A DNA stretch of 64,000 bases, taken from assembly GCF_023715535.1 (NCBI RefSeq), contig NZ_JAMBOI010000001.1:558001-622000 (forward strand). Direction: 5' to 3'. This DNA is from Sporosarcina luteola. GTDB taxonomy: Bacteria; Bacillota; Bacilli; Bacillales_A; Planococcaceae. The translations under genes were made by a program, and so were the position numbers. Below are positions 9,945-18,344 of the stretch, piece by piece. Numbering within the stretch: position 1 is the stretch's first letter; each line of letters begins with the position of its first letter. The notes beneath the pieces were generated by a model. The model saw only the letters and a list, made by a program, of their open reading frames with translations. It did no database searches and was not told the origin of the DNA.

Positions 9945-10496
9945 ATGCAAAATATACAACGAAGCACTCATTCTGCAACACGGGCAAAAACATTCGATTT
10001 GGTGCTTACTGCCGTTCTCTCTACGCTTGTCCTAGTGTCAACCGTATTCATCAATATCAAACTTCCAATCGGTCAAGGCGGCTTGATCCATCTAGGGACC
10101 GCTGCACTTTTCATCGTTTCGATTCTTTTCGGACCGAAAAAAGGGGCACTTGCCGGAGCCATTGGAATGGGATTATTCGATATTTTCGGCGGTTGGGCAA
10201 TTTGGGCGCCTACGACAATCGTTGCCCGTGCTCTGCAAGGCTATATTGTCGGTAGGATCGCTTGGTCAAAAGGCCATCAAGGAGATCATATTTGGCTCAA
10301 CATCCTAGGTGCCATCGCATCCATTCCGGTCATGCTGGCAGTCTACTTCGTTGGCCAAGGCATCATGTTCGGCAACTGGATCCAACCGTTCGCATCGATC
10401 CCGGGTGACCTCATTCAGAACATCGTCGGTCTGCTGATCGCCATCCCATTATGCGTTGCCTTGAAGAAGACACCGTTCTTCCGGAAGAAATTTTAA
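9945..10496 (+). CDS. ECF transporter S component, vitamin B6 or pyrimidine type
   Basis: A 183-residue, six-helix membrane protein with the S-component pattern VFINIKLPIGQGGLIHLGTA near the N-terminus and a conserved FGPKKGALAGAIGMGLFDIF loop. It would bind a vitamin and work with the shared EcfA-A'-T module, which is encoded elsewhere. This family includes proposed pyridoxine (PdxU) and hydroxymethylpyrimidine (HmpT) carriers. The divergent pyridoxamine kinase favours B6; that is inference. GAGG lies 11 bases before the ATG. A strong terminator follows. Confidence 0.85.
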   Translation: MQNIQRSTHSATRAKTFDLVLTAVLSTLVLVSTVFINIKLPIGQGGLIHLGTAALFIVSILFGPKKGALAGAIGMGLFDIFGGWAIWAPTTIVARALQGYIVGRIAWSKGHQGDHIWLNILGAIASIPVMLAVYFVGQGIMFGNWIQPFASIPGDLIQNIVGLLIAIPLCVALKKTPFFRKKF

Positions 10497-10579
10497 TAAA
10501 AGCAGTTGAGAAAAGCGCTAATAGCAAATCAAATAGCAACCAAATTAGCGTATGCTTTAAACACAATTGACAATTGAAA

Positions 10580-10645
10580 AAGCAAGTTAAAACGCACAGC
10601 TCATGAAGTGACCTCATGACGTCTGTGCGTTTTTTTACTTGCTAT
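10580..10645 (+). terminator. Terminator of the ECF S-component gene
   Basis: ACGCACAG / CTGTGCGT (10592-10599 and 10623-10630) is followed by seven Ts. An inner TCATGA/TCATGA pair and an outer GCAAGT/ACTTGC pair lengthen the stem. Confidence 0.9.
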
Positions 10646-10679
10646 ATTTTACTGATGGTTACACTTTTGTAACACCTTA

Positions 10680-11219
10680 TTATATGCCAGGAATGTAAAT
10701 CGTCCTTTCCATTCCATTCACTGCACCATGAAAGACATATACTGGCTGATAAAAACCTTTTGAATCCAAATGATAGCCTGTTTCCACGTGATTGATCTTT
10801 ACATTTTCAATCTGTCTATCATCCATGGCTTGCAGAAACCCGCCTGCCAAAATTTCATTATACGCATCTTTTTCACTCTTCATCTGCACATCGCGCACCT
10901 TCTGATAGGTAACTAAATGATTCTCAATCCTCTTGATCGTTTGATCGTTGTAAAACACGACGGAGAGGGAACCGTCCACTAGCTTATCTCCCGCTTCTCT
11001 CATATCCATTACCCATTCATATGTACCTACGTCGAGTTTTCGGAATTCAGCTTTTCCCGGAATGGCGATTCCGAACGTCGTCGTCTTTTCTTTTAACGTT
11101 TCTTCATCCGTGTCGATTGGCTTATTTCCTTCATTATTTTCTTGCCCGTGAGTAAACCTTTTCAATCTTTCTTGGGAATACTGCTCTTTTATCACAAAAA
11201 CAAAAAAGCTGAAGCTCAA
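10680..11219 (-). CDS. Hypothetical protein, possibly 5'-truncated
   Basis: The frame encodes up to 179 residues and has no ATG near its front; the first possible starts are TTG 11219 and GTG 11195. No ribosome site is visible. The C-terminal half (YQKVRDVQMKSEKDAYNEIL, then VKINHVETGYHLDSKGFYQP) resembles the PepSY/YycI-like extracytoplasmic modules of Bacillales membrane-anchored regulators. The N-terminal anchor such proteins normally carry is absent. A rho-independent terminator overlaps the 5' end. I read it as a remnant of a membrane-anchored protein or a gene with an unusual start. Confidence 0.5.
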   Translation of the reverse strand: MSFSFFVFVIKEQYSQERLKRFTHGQENNEGNKPIDTDEETLKEKTTTFGIAIPGKAEFRKLDVGTYEWVMDMREAGDKLVDGSLSVVFYNDQTIKRIENHLVTYQKVRDVQMKSEKDAYNEILAGGFLQAMDDRQIENVKINHVETGYHLDSKGFYQPVYVFHGAVNGMERTIYIPGI

Positions 11220-11231
11220 TGAATCTTCAGC
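11201..11231 (-). terminator. Terminator overlapping the start of the downstream ORF
   Basis: On the minus strand GCTGAAG / CTTCAGC (arms at 11225-11231 and 11208-11214) is followed by TTTTTTG. It sits about 93 bp after the MDR dehydrogenase stop and at the very front of the 10680-11219 frame. Confidence 0.75.
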
Positions 11232-11323
11232 ACTTCCACCAGTTCTTAATTTGGTTCTATATTATTTATCTGTTTTATTTATGAGAATGTTTATGAAAAG
11301 CTAATCCAGATTGGAAATAATTT

Positions 11324-12277
11324 TTATTCGATTTTAAGAACAACCTTCCCCTTTGTCCGTCCACTTTCAACGTGTCTATGAGCCTCTACAATTTCATTTA
11401 AGGGAAAGCACTTTTCAATTACAGGTCTTACTTTTTCTTGTTCCATAAGCACTCGTAACAGGTCCAAATCACTGTCATTTGGTTTTGCAAGATGAATTTT
11501 AGCCTTCTTACTACCTATGATAGAGCCTATCATCAATTGAATTGGATGATACTTGGGGTAGAGTGGGTGTTCTGTTATATAAATACCGTTTTCGGTTAGA
11601 GAACGCAAACAACTGAAAAAGGTCCTTTTTCCGACAGCATCCAGTATCACATCATATTTTTTTCCGTTGCGAGCGAAATCTTCTTCGGTATAATCAATTA
11701 CATGATGAGCCCCTAGATTTTTAACCCACTCCAAATTCGAGGTACTACAAACTGCGGTTACTTCAGCTCCTAAATACACAGCAAGCTGAACAGCAAAGTG
11801 CCCAACTCCACCCGATGCACCATAGATTAAAACCTTATCGCCTGCTTCTATCTGCCCTACATCTCGCAATGCTTGTAGGGCAGTCTGTGCAGCACATGGT
11901 ATTGCAGCTGCCTCTTCAAAAGTTGAGTTAATCGGCATAATGGATAGAACATTTTGTCTTGGACAGACATATTCAGCATGGGAGCCGGCACAACTTCCAA
12001 AAACATGATCGCCAATTTTGAACTTTTGCACATTTTTTCCTATGGCTTCTACTGTACCCGAAACGTCTATTCCCAAAATTTGAGCTTTAGGCTTTGTAAG
12101 ACCATTCTCTAATCTGGTAGGAAAATAACCTTTTCGAAATAGATTGTCATATTGATTTACTGAGGCGGAGACCACTTTAATTAATACCTGATCTTCATCT
12201 TTGATGAATGGCTTATCAACATCCCCAATCTCCATTACTTCAGGGGAACCGTAGGATTTAAAAATTGCTGCTTTCAA
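11324..12277 (-). CDS. NAD(P)-dependent MDR oxidoreductase, quinone-reductase/alcohol-dehydrogenase-like
   Basis: A 317-residue medium-chain dehydrogenase/reductase. The N-terminus (MKAAIFKSYGSPEVMEIGDV) and the nucleotide-binding YGASGGVGHFAVQLAVYLGA at about residues 140-160 place it with quinone oxidoreductase-like MDR proteins. The catalytic-zinc ligands of classical alcohol dehydrogenases are not evident. It starts at TTG 12277 with an ideal AGGAGG eight bases before. The gene is AT-richer than its neighbours, as is the XRE/membrane pair that follows, hinting at acquired DNA. The substrate is unknown. Confidence 0.88.
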   Translation of the reverse strand: MKAAIFKSYGSPEVMEIGDVDKPFIKDEDQVLIKVVSASVNQYDNLFRKGYFPTRLENGLTKPKAQILGIDVSGTVEAIGKNVQKFKIGDHVFGSCAGSHAEYVCPRQNVLSIMPINSTFEEAAAIPCAAQTALQALRDVGQIEAGDKVLIYGASGGVGHFAVQLAVYLGAEVTAVCSTSNLEWVKNLGAHHVIDYTEEDFARNGKKYDVILDAVGKRTFFSCLRSLTENGIYITEHPLYPKYHPIQLMIGSIIGSKKAKIHLAKPNDSDLDLLRVLMEQEKVRPVIEKCFPLNEIVEAHRHVESGRTKGKVVLKIE

Positions 12278-12338
12278 CTGTTTAACCTCCTATTATTTAT
12301 CAAATCATTAGATATCCTTTACAATAAAATTGAACCCG

Positions 12339-12348
12339 CCTTATAAGG
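12339..12348. promoter_or_regulatory. Palindrome upstream of the MDR oxidoreductase
   Basis: CCTTATAAGG is a perfect 10-bp palindrome about 60 bp before the TTG start, a possible operator of an unidentified regulator. Confidence 0.3.
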
Positions 12349-12380
12349 TGTTTACTTGATACCTTGTTGATAACGTCATC

Positions 12381-12432
12381 TAAAAATAGGAGGTAAGTGC
12401 AGATGAACACGAATTGTTTAGTTCCTATTTTT
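12381..12432 (-). terminator. Probable terminator of the XRE gene
   Basis: AAAAATAGGA and TCCTATTTTT form 10-bp arms with a long loop, downstream of the XRE stop codon. The symmetric A/T ends could terminate in either direction. Confidence 0.5.
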
Positions 12433-12649
12433 CTATGGTGTCTCCGTAAAAAAACACTTCTTCCAGAGGTAAGTCAAAGGAGTGTGCAATGCGAAAAGCT
12501 AGCTCTAAAGATGGGGAATAGTTACCCTTCTCAAGAGCAACAATAGTTTGCCTTGTTACGCCTACCTTGTCAGCTAATTGCTGCTGTGTCATTTCATCAT
12601 GGTTAAATCGTAATTTTCTAATGTGATTGCCGACAAGACTTTTACCCAT
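12425..12649 (-). CDS. Small XRE-family HTH regulator
   Basis: A 74-residue, single-domain Cro/CI-type repressor. The HTH is MTQQQLADKVGVTRQTIVAL at about residues 20-39, followed by EKGNYSPSLELAFRIAHSF, the usual third and fourth helices. It starts one base after the stop of the upstream membrane protein gene, with AGGAGAGGAG as ribosome site, so the two are cotranscribed. This pairing of a YgzD/YozG-like repressor with a small membrane protein is common in Bacillales. Autoregulation is likely. Confidence 0.92.
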   Translation of the reverse strand: MGKSLVGNHIRKLRFNHDEMTQQQLADKVGVTRQTIVALEKGNYSPSLELAFRIAHSFDLPLEEVFFYGDTIEK

Positions 12650-12650
12650 A

Positions 12651-13097
12651 TTAGACTCCTCTCCTATAATGATAAAGTCTCGTAACCGAGCCAGTTACAT
12701 CGGACATAAATCCAAAAGTGATTAGAATAATGAACATCATTTGTGACGGCTGAAAGATGAGGAGAGATCCCATCGCAAGAAGAAACCCTAGGATGAAAAC
12801 AAAAAACGAATTTCTTGTTGCTCTCAAATTAATAATGTTATCCAGTTCATCCTCAAATGTTGGTTCCTTTTCGCCTGTCGTAATTCGATACACGATGTTA
12901 AAGACGATATTGATGATTATGTGGGCAATTATTGAAACTACAAGTAAGCTAAAGACAAAAGACCCCCAAAAACGAAAGGTTTCAAGCGATTCCAGTCCAT
13001 TTCCGGGAAATTGTGGATACATGTACAAGCAAAATGAGCCAAAAATAACGACTGCACTAACCAAAGACATGATGCTTTTTTTCTCTTGATAAGTCAT
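12651..13097 (-). CDS. Small four-helix membrane protein paired with an XRE regulator
   Basis: A 148-residue protein with four hydrophobic segments in two pairs, separated by a charged cytoplasmic loop (TTGEKEPTFEDELDNIINLR). It resembles the DUF2178/DUF3796-type membrane proteins that sit next to small XRE repressors in Firmicutes. GGAGGGAGGGGG precedes the ATG. The function is unknown; the partner gene suggests that its level is controlled by the repressor. Confidence 0.75.
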   Translation of the reverse strand: MTYQEKKSIMSLVSAVVIFGSFCLYMYPQFPGNGLESLETFRFWGSFVFSLLVVSIIAHIIINIVFNIVYRITTGEKEPTFEDELDNIINLRATRNSFFVFILGFLLAMGSLLIFQPSQMMFIILITFGFMSDVTGSVTRLYHYRRGV

Positions 13098-13132
13098 AGT
13101 CCCCCTCCCTCCATGTAAGATAAAGTATGCAT

Positions 13133-13175
13133 GATGTAATACATTATATACACCATGTCAAGTTTACGTTACATC
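13133..13175. promoter_or_regulatory. Inverted repeat at the promoter of the XRE/membrane operon
   Basis: GATGTAA (13133-13139) and TTACATC (13169-13175) bracket TATAAT-like and TTGACA-like elements read on the minus strand. An inner TAATACATTA is near-palindromic. These are plausible operators for the operon's own XRE repressor. Confidence 0.4.
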
Positions 13176-13244
13176 TTTTTTGCGTTGCTCAATTAATACG
13201 CGGTATCTCCAATTTGTATGCGAATTGAAGTGTTGATGTGGCAA

Positions 13245-13290
13245 CAAAAAAGGAGACACTAATTCACATGTGAATTGTGTCTCCGAATAG
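13245..13290 (-). terminator. Terminator of the AraC-type regulator gene
   Basis: GGAGACAC / GTGTCTCC (13252-13259 and 13277-13284) encloses the palindrome AATTCACATGTGAATT. The minus strand then reads TTTTTTGTTG. Confidence 0.85.
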
Positions 13291-13365
13291 TTTTCTATTT
13301 GGTGTTTACTCCCCATCAACCGAACCCGTTATCCTTTCTTCACTGCTTTTTATTCCACTCAACGT

Positions 13366-14793
13366 CTACCTCATCCTAAACTGATACGGCGTCATTCCCG
13401 TCTCCTCTTTGAACCTCCGGCTGAAATACGTGGAATGGGTGAAGCCGGCTGACTTTGACACTTCGGCAATCGGCAAATCAGTCTCTTTCAAAAGACGCTT
13501 AGCCTCTTCTATACGGGTTCTCAGCATTGCCACGCTGAAAGACTCGCCCGCTTCCCCTGCATATTTCCTGCTCAACGTACTTTTATGAATTCTCAACTCT
13601 TCCGCACATGCCTCCAAGTTCCAAGAAGCGTCCCAATAATTTGCCGCGATCCGTTCCTGCACTTTGTCTGCAAGGGTACTTTTGCCTTCCGTGATACCTT
13701 CAGTACTTTGGAGCAGCTCCGCAATGAAGGAGAGGAAAGTCCGGATAATATGGTACATGACCGGCTCACGGATAACCGTTTCGAACAATCCATGGTACGC
13801 CTGCTCCACTGCCTGCAACTTCAATGATTTCGAGGTCATATACCGGCGGATTTGCGCGAGAATGCTCGTGAGCCGGACACGGACCATTTCAGGGTCAGGG
13901 AATGGCGATTCGAGTGTGAGGAAATCCTGTTCCATCCACTCCCGGATAGACACCACCTGCCGTTTTTCGAGCATCTCCACCCATTCACGCTGCTCAAGCG
14001 GTGATAAAAACGGATCCATGTCCCGCCAATGAAGGTCGGCCTGCTCGATCGTCAAAATATCATAGCCATCATAGAATATGCGCTCATGATACTTGCGCAT
14101 TTTTTTATAGAGCGCCCTGTAAGTTCGATTCTGGCTTTCATCCGCATGCAAATAAACCGTCAGCAAGGCGTCCGATTGACGTTTCCATTGCGCGAAAAAG
14201 ATTGAATATGCCTCTTGCAGGTCCTGCACATCTTTTAATTGATGGACGACGAGCACAAAATCCGAAAACGGGAAGATGTCATAAGCGGTCGGAAAATCAT
14301 GCAATTCGAGTTCGCGGACGAGATGGTCGAGCTCCTCCAATCGCGATGGCGCGATTAAACTGAAAAGCACTGGGTGTTCCGGCTTTGTCTCCCCGATGAG
14401 AAAGTCCTCGTACGTGACGACCGCCTCCCGCTGTGGGACGGGGCCTTTCAGCTGCGTTCTTTCATTCCGCCAGCGGAAGCGGATTTGTTGGACTTGTTTG
14501 ACAAGCCGGTCGGGTTGGAACGGCCGAAAGAGAATATCTTCCGCTTTCAGGGAGAGCGCTTTGTAAACCGTTTGGAAAGTCCTTTCGGAGGAAATTCCGA
14601 GCCAGATGGCGTGCGGCGGCAGTTCGAATTCCGTTGTCATGATGTAGTTCATGTCGATAATGTAGAGATACGCATCCGTTGAAACGTCCGCCCCCTCTGC
14701 AATTTCAACTTCCACGTCATTCCATTGGGATGTGAGCAGCCATTTCAGCCCTTGTGCTTCGAGGGAGTCTTTGATGAGTAGTCGTATTTTCAT
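13366..14793 (-). CDS. AraC-family regulator with degenerate receiver domain
   Basis: A 475-residue protein. Residues 1-105 look like a response-regulator receiver: LYIIDMN with the Asp of strand 3, IWLGISS in strand 4, and ILFRPF where the conserved Lys is replaced by Arg. A long helical middle of about 270 residues follows. The C-terminal 95 residues are a double AraC HTH (SWNLEACAEELRIHKSTLSR, then IAEVSKSAGFTHSTYFSRRF). The start at 14793 follows ATAGGTGATC; the ATG at 14829 lies at about the transcription start of TATAAT 14835-14840. It is divergent from hutG and may control hut genes. No partner kinase is nearby. Confidence 0.85.
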   Translation of the reverse strand: MKIRLLIKDSLEAQGLKWLLTSQWNDVEVEIAEGADVSTDAYLYIIDMNYIMTTEFELPPHAIWLGISSERTFQTVYKALSLKAEDILFRPFQPDRLVKQVQQIRFRWRNERTQLKGPVPQREAVVTYEDFLIGETKPEHPVLFSLIAPSRLEELDHLVRELELHDFPTAYDIFPFSDFVLVVHQLKDVQDLQEAYSIFFAQWKRQSDALLTVYLHADESQNRTYRALYKKMRKYHERIFYDGYDILTIEQADLHWRDMDPFLSPLEQREWVEMLEKRQVVSIREWMEQDFLTLESPFPDPEMVRVRLTSILAQIRRYMTSKSLKLQAVEQAYHGLFETVIREPVMYHIIRTFLSFIAELLQSTEGITEGKSTLADKVQERIAANYWDASWNLEACAEELRIHKSTLSRKYAGEAGESFSVAMLRTRIEEAKRLLKETDLPIAEVSKSAGFTHSTYFSRRFKEETGMTPYQFRMR

Positions 14794-14834
14794 GCGATCA
14801 CCTATTTTCGGGATTTGATTTATTGCCATCTAGC

Positions 14835-14840
14835 ATTATA
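14835..14840 (-). promoter_or_regulatory. -10 box of the AraC-type regulator
   Basis: TATAAT on the minus strand lies about 40 bp before the chosen ATG. Transcription from it would begin near 14828, which rules out the upstream ATG at 14829. Confidence 0.55.
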
Positions 14841-14881
14841 CTGAGGGCAAGAAGTCTTTCATTTCAGAAAGGATGATTGTT

Positions 14882-15826
14882 GTGAATAAAATCAATGAAT
14901 CTATTTGGACAGGTCGTACTGATGATACAGAAGACCGTGCGAGTTTCCGTTATCATCAAGTTATTGAACTGGCCGATATTGAGCAAGTTTCTGGAGGATG
15001 CGCCATCATCGGGTTCGAATGCGAGGAAGGCGTCCGGCGGAATAAAGGTCGATTGGGTGCGGTGGAAGCCCCGAACGCATTGCGCGGCGGGCTCGCGAAT
15101 CTTCCGTGGCGTTTCTCGGAAAACGCTCGGCTTTTCGACGTCGGCAATATTACTTGCGATGGCGAAGACTTGGAGTCCGCTCAACAACAACTTGGCGAAG
15201 CGGTGACCGCGATCCTTTCGAAAGGTGCGGCGCCGATCATACTTGGCGGCGGCCATGAAACGTTATATGGCCATTATTTAGGAGTGCGCGAATCGATTGG
15301 CAAGGACGCTACGCTTGGCATCATCAACATCGACGCCCATTTCGATTTGCGTCCGTACGACGAACAGACTTCTTCCGGCACGATGTTCAGGCAGATTTTG
15401 GAGCAGGATGAGAATGCAAAGTATTTCGTCGCAGGCATCCAGCGGTCCGGAAACACACAGGAGCTTTTCGACCGGGCAGATTTGCTAGATGTTACATACG
15501 TGCATGAAGACGAAATGATTCCCGGGCATCTCGAGAAGCTGATGGAAGCATTGGATGATTTCATCGAGCAGCATGACGCTGTGATGCTGACGTTATGTAC
15601 GGATGTCTTGAACGCCGCGTTCGCACCAGGCGTCAGCGCTCCTTCTCCATTTGGGCTTGATCCATCCACTGTGCGCGCCATCATCTGGAAAGTGGCTGGG
15701 CATGAGAAAACGCGATCTTTCGATATATGCGAAGTAAATCCCGCATTGGATGAAAACGGACGGACTGTGAAGCTTGGCGCTTATCTTGTGAATGAAGCGA
15801 TTGCGTCATTCTTTGTGAAGGCTTGA
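14882..15826 (+). CDS. hutG: Formimidoylglutamase
   Basis: A ureohydrolase (arginase family) of about 314 residues that cleaves N-formimino-L-glutamate to glutamate and formamide, the last step of this histidine pathway. Manganese-binding segments are GGGHETLYG, NIDAHFDLRPYD and TLCTDVLNAAFAPGVSAP. GTG 14882 lies eight bases after AAAGGA and is preferred over ATG 14873, which overlaps the ribosome site. It is separated from hutUI, faces the AraC-type regulator gene, and ends at its own terminator. Confidence 0.95.
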   Translation: MNKINESIWTGRTDDTEDRASFRYHQVIELADIEQVSGGCAIIGFECEEGVRRNKGRLGAVEAPNALRGGLANLPWRFSENARLFDVGNITCDGEDLESAQQQLGEAVTAILSKGAAPIILGGGHETLYGHYLGVRESIGKDATLGIINIDAHFDLRPYDEQTSSGTMFRQILEQDENAKYFVAGIQRSGNTQELFDRADLLDVTYVHEDEMIPGHLEKLMEALDDFIEQHDAVMLTLCTDVLNAAFAPGVSAPSPFGLDPSTVRAIIWKVAGHEKTRSFDICEVNPALDENGRTVKLGAYLVNEAIASFFVKA

Positions 15827-15843
15827 ATTGCTGAAGGCATTTG

Positions 15844-15892
15844 GCGCGAGAGAAGCTTGGTCTGTCCAAGTCTTCTTCCCGCGCTTATTTTA
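15844..15892 (+). terminator. Terminator of hutG
   Basis: A long imperfect stem (GCGCGAGAGAAGCTTGG against CCAAGTCTTCTTCCCGCGC) is followed by TTATTTTATT. Confidence 0.8.
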
Positions 15893-15897
15893 TTGCC

Positions 15898-16860
15898 TTA
15901 TACGACTCGGTTCGTTGGCTCCCTGCCTTCGAGCACATCCGTGATCGCGTTGACATTCAATTTCATCATGGTGAGGCGCGTTTTGACGCTTGCGCTTCCG
16001 ATATGCGGAACCGCCGTGACGTTCGGCAGCGTGAGCAATGGATGACGGACGGGAACTGGCTCCGTTTCAAATACGTCGAGACCTGCGCCGAAAATCGTTT
16101 CGTTTTTTAACGCGTCATAGAGAGCGACTTCATCGACGATGCCTCCGCGTGACACGCTGATGAGGGTTGCTGTTTTCTTCATGAGTGCGAGTTCTCGCTC
16201 GCCGATCATCCCTTTCGTCTCTTCCGTGAACGGGGCTAGGATCACCACATGGTCCGCACGTTTTAAGAGGTCGTCAAGTTCAGCGAATTCGGCTTGGTAT
16301 TCTTTTTCCGCTTCGGGTTTCCGGCTGCGGTTATGGTAGAGCACGTCCATGTTGAACCCCTTAGCTCTGCGCGCAACCGCCTCGCCGATCCGGCCCATGC
16401 CAATGATGCCGATCGTGGTTCCGTGCACATCCATGCCGGTGAAGCCCATCGGCGTCCACGACAGCCAGCCACCTTGCCGCAAATCCTTTTCTGCTGTATT
16501 GAAGCGGCGCGCCGTGGCGAGCAGTAATCCGAATGCAAGGTCCGCGGTCGTTTCCGTCAACACATCGGGCGTATTCGTCACGATGATTCCCTTCTCCTTC
16601 GCCGCTTCTGTATCGATATTGTTGAAGCCGACTGCCAAATTGGAAATCACTTTTAAATTCGTGGCACTTTCCAGCATGTCTTGGTCAATCTTATCTGAAA
16701 GCATCGTCCAAAGTGCATCGACTTGCGCAATCTCTTCCCGCAATACGTGTTTTGTAACCGCCACTTCTTCCGAATCCCACATCCGGACAGTGAATTTCTC
16801 TTTAAGTGGCGCAACGATTTCTTCCGGCAGCTTTCTTGTAACAAACACAGTCGGTTTCAT
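15898..16860 (-). CDS. D-2-hydroxyacid dehydrogenase (glyoxylate/hydroxypyruvate reductase type)
   Basis: A 320-residue NAD(P)-dependent D-2-hydroxyacid dehydrogenase. The Rossmann motif is GIIGMGRIGEAVARRAKGF at about residues 150-168. Catalytic residues sit in VSRGGIVDE (Arg), DVFETEPVP (Glu) and PHIGSASV (His). The overall pattern matches glyoxylate/hydroxypyruvate reductases (GyaR, YvcT). GGGAGGGAC precedes the ATG. It is a single gene; a repeat array separates it from moaA upstream. Exact substrate uncertain. Confidence 0.92.
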   Translation of the reverse strand: MKPTVFVTRKLPEEIVAPLKEKFTVRMWDSEEVAVTKHVLREEIAQVDALWTMLSDKIDQDMLESATNLKVISNLAVGFNNIDTEAAKEKGIIVTNTPDVLTETTADLAFGLLLATARRFNTAEKDLRQGGWLSWTPMGFTGMDVHGTTIGIIGMGRIGEAVARRAKGFNMDVLYHNRSRKPEAEKEYQAEFAELDDLLKRADHVVILAPFTEETKGMIGERELALMKKTATLISVSRGGIVDEVALYDALKNETIFGAGLDVFETEPVPVRHPLLTLPNVTAVPHIGSASVKTRLTMMKLNVNAITDVLEGREPTNRVV

Positions 16861-16931
16861 TCCAGTCCCTCCCGTTTCTCTTTTTATCTATTTTAGCACA
16901 ATTCAGTCGGTTCATTTTCCGCCTTGTATCA

Positions 16932-17068
16932 AGTTATCGGTCAGTTGAGCGGAGTTATCGGTCAGTTGAGCGGAGTTATCGGTCATCTCAAGGTAGATAT
17001 CGGTCATTTTAAAGTTTTTATCGATTACTTCAGCCGACTTATCGGTCATTTTCACATAGTTATCGTCA
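16932..17068. repeat. 21-bp phased array, TTATCGGTCA core, first block
   Basis: TATC cores start at 16935, 16956, 16977, 16998, 17019, 17040 and 17061, exactly 21 bp apart. This is the reverse complement of the TGACCGATAAC family. The first units are nearly perfect copies; later ones diverge between the cores. Confidence 0.93.
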
Positions 17069-17139
17069 TTTCATGACCTTTGAACTACTTCATTCTTGTT
17101 CTCGAACGTCATTGGCATCTCGAAATCTTCGTCTTGGAA

Positions 17140-17252
17140 AGTTATCGCTCATTTCCCGGTGTATATCAATCATTTCCCGATAGTTATCGATCATTTTAGC
17201 CGACTTATCGTTCATTTCCCAAGAGTTATCGATCATTTCCCAAGGCTTATTG
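17140..17252. repeat. 21-bp phased array, TTATCG core, second block
   Basis: TATC (last unit TATT) starts at 17143, 17164, 17185, 17206, 17227 and 17248, exactly 21 bp apart, followed mostly by atTCATTTCCC-like bases. An 82-bp gap with weaker similarity (about four periods) separates it from the first block. Confidence 0.9.
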
Positions 17253-17283
17253 TCATTTCATTAATACCTACTCCCACCATGAC

Positions 17284-17327
17284 AAAAAACACCCCGCAAG
17301 CCAAAAAGGCTTCAGGGCGTTACTACA
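17284..17327 (-). terminator. Terminator of the moa/mob operon
   Basis: On the minus strand CGCCC..AAGCC and GGCTT..GGGG form an imperfect stem with a TTTTT loop, followed by TTTTTTG, directly after the moaA stop. Confidence 0.7.
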
Positions 17328-17328
17328 T

Positions 17329-18339
17329 TCATCCACCAATATAACTCATATTAATCTTCTTCCGATTTTTCACCGTCTGCTCCGTCCGCTCGTTGGAATA
17401 CCGGTCCGCACGGCGTCCCCACACACCACTAATGGCGTCAAGTAGCTCTTCATCCGACATGCCGCTGCGGATCAATTCCCTTAAATCGAATCCGGAAGAA
17501 GCGAACAAGCAAGTGTACAGCTTTCCATCAGATGAAAGCCTTGCCCTTGTGCAAGTTGAGCAGAACGATTCCGAAACTGATGTGATGAAACCGACTTCCG
17601 CGCCGTTGTCCAAATATCTATATCGCTTCGCCACTTCGCCGTAGTACTCCTCTTCGGCCGGCTCCATCTCATATTCGGCGCGAAGCATTTCATAGATTTC
17701 TTTCTTCGTCACGACTTTCTCGAAACTCCAACCATTATCATTGCCGACGTCCATGAATTCGATGAAGCGCAATGTGATGCCGCGTTCCTTAAAATACGCC
17801 GCCATCGGCAGAATTTCGCTTTCATTCACGCCTTTTTGCACGACCATATTCATTTTGATTGTGAAACCAATCTTCTTCGCTCGATCGATATTCTTCAAAA
17901 TGAGTTCCGGCTTAATACCTCGCCCGTTCATTTTCCCAAACAGCTCCGGATCAATCGCATCAAGGCTCATATTCAAACGACGAAGGCCCGCGTCATACAG
18001 CGGTTGTGCATATTGCCCGAGCAGCACGCCGTTCGTCGTCAGTCCGATATCCTCGATTCCTTCGATCTTTGTCAGCTTCGCAATCAAGTTGGGAAGATCG
18101 CGCCGCATTAACGGCTCGCCGCCAGTCAGTCGCAGCTTTTTCACGCCAAGAGATGCAAATAGCTTTGCGAACCGCTCCATTTCCTCAAATGACAAAAGCT
18201 TATTTTTCGGCAAAAACACATAATCATCACCGAAAATCTCTTTCGGCATGCAATAGGTGCACCGGAAATTACAGCGATCGGTCACCGAAATCCGTAAGTC
18301 CCGGATCGGGCGTCCTAATTTATCTACAATCGGATTCAT
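17329..18339 (-). CDS. moaA: GTP 3',8-cyclase
   Basis: A 336-residue radical SAM enzyme that with MoaC converts GTP to cyclic pyranopterin monophosphate, the first step of Moco synthesis. The N-terminal 4Fe-4S/SAM motif is [10 protein letters not shown], followed by [14 protein letters not shown]. The second cluster is held by [20 protein letters not shown]. The protein ends in the conserved Gly-Gly (MSYIGG), needed for activity. AAAGGAG precedes the ATG, five bases after the mobA stop. Confidence 0.98.
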   Translation of the reverse strand: MNPIVDKLGRPIRDLRISVTDRCNFRCTYCMPKEIFGDDYVFLPKNKLLSFEEMERFAKLFASLGVKKLRLTGGEPLMRRDLPNLIAKLTKIEGIEDIGLTTNGVLLGQYAQPLYDAGLRRLNMSLDAIDPELFGKMNGRGIKPELILKNIDRAKKIGFTIKMNMVVQKGVNESEILPMAAYFKERGITLRFIEFMDVGNDNGWSFEKVVTKKEIYEMLRAEYEMEPAEEEYYGEVAKRYRYLDNGAEVGFITSVSESFCSTCTRARLSSDGKLYTCLFASSGFDLRELIRSGMSDEELLDAISGVWGRRADRYSNERTEQTVKNRKKINMSYIGG

Positions 18340-18344
18340 CTTCG

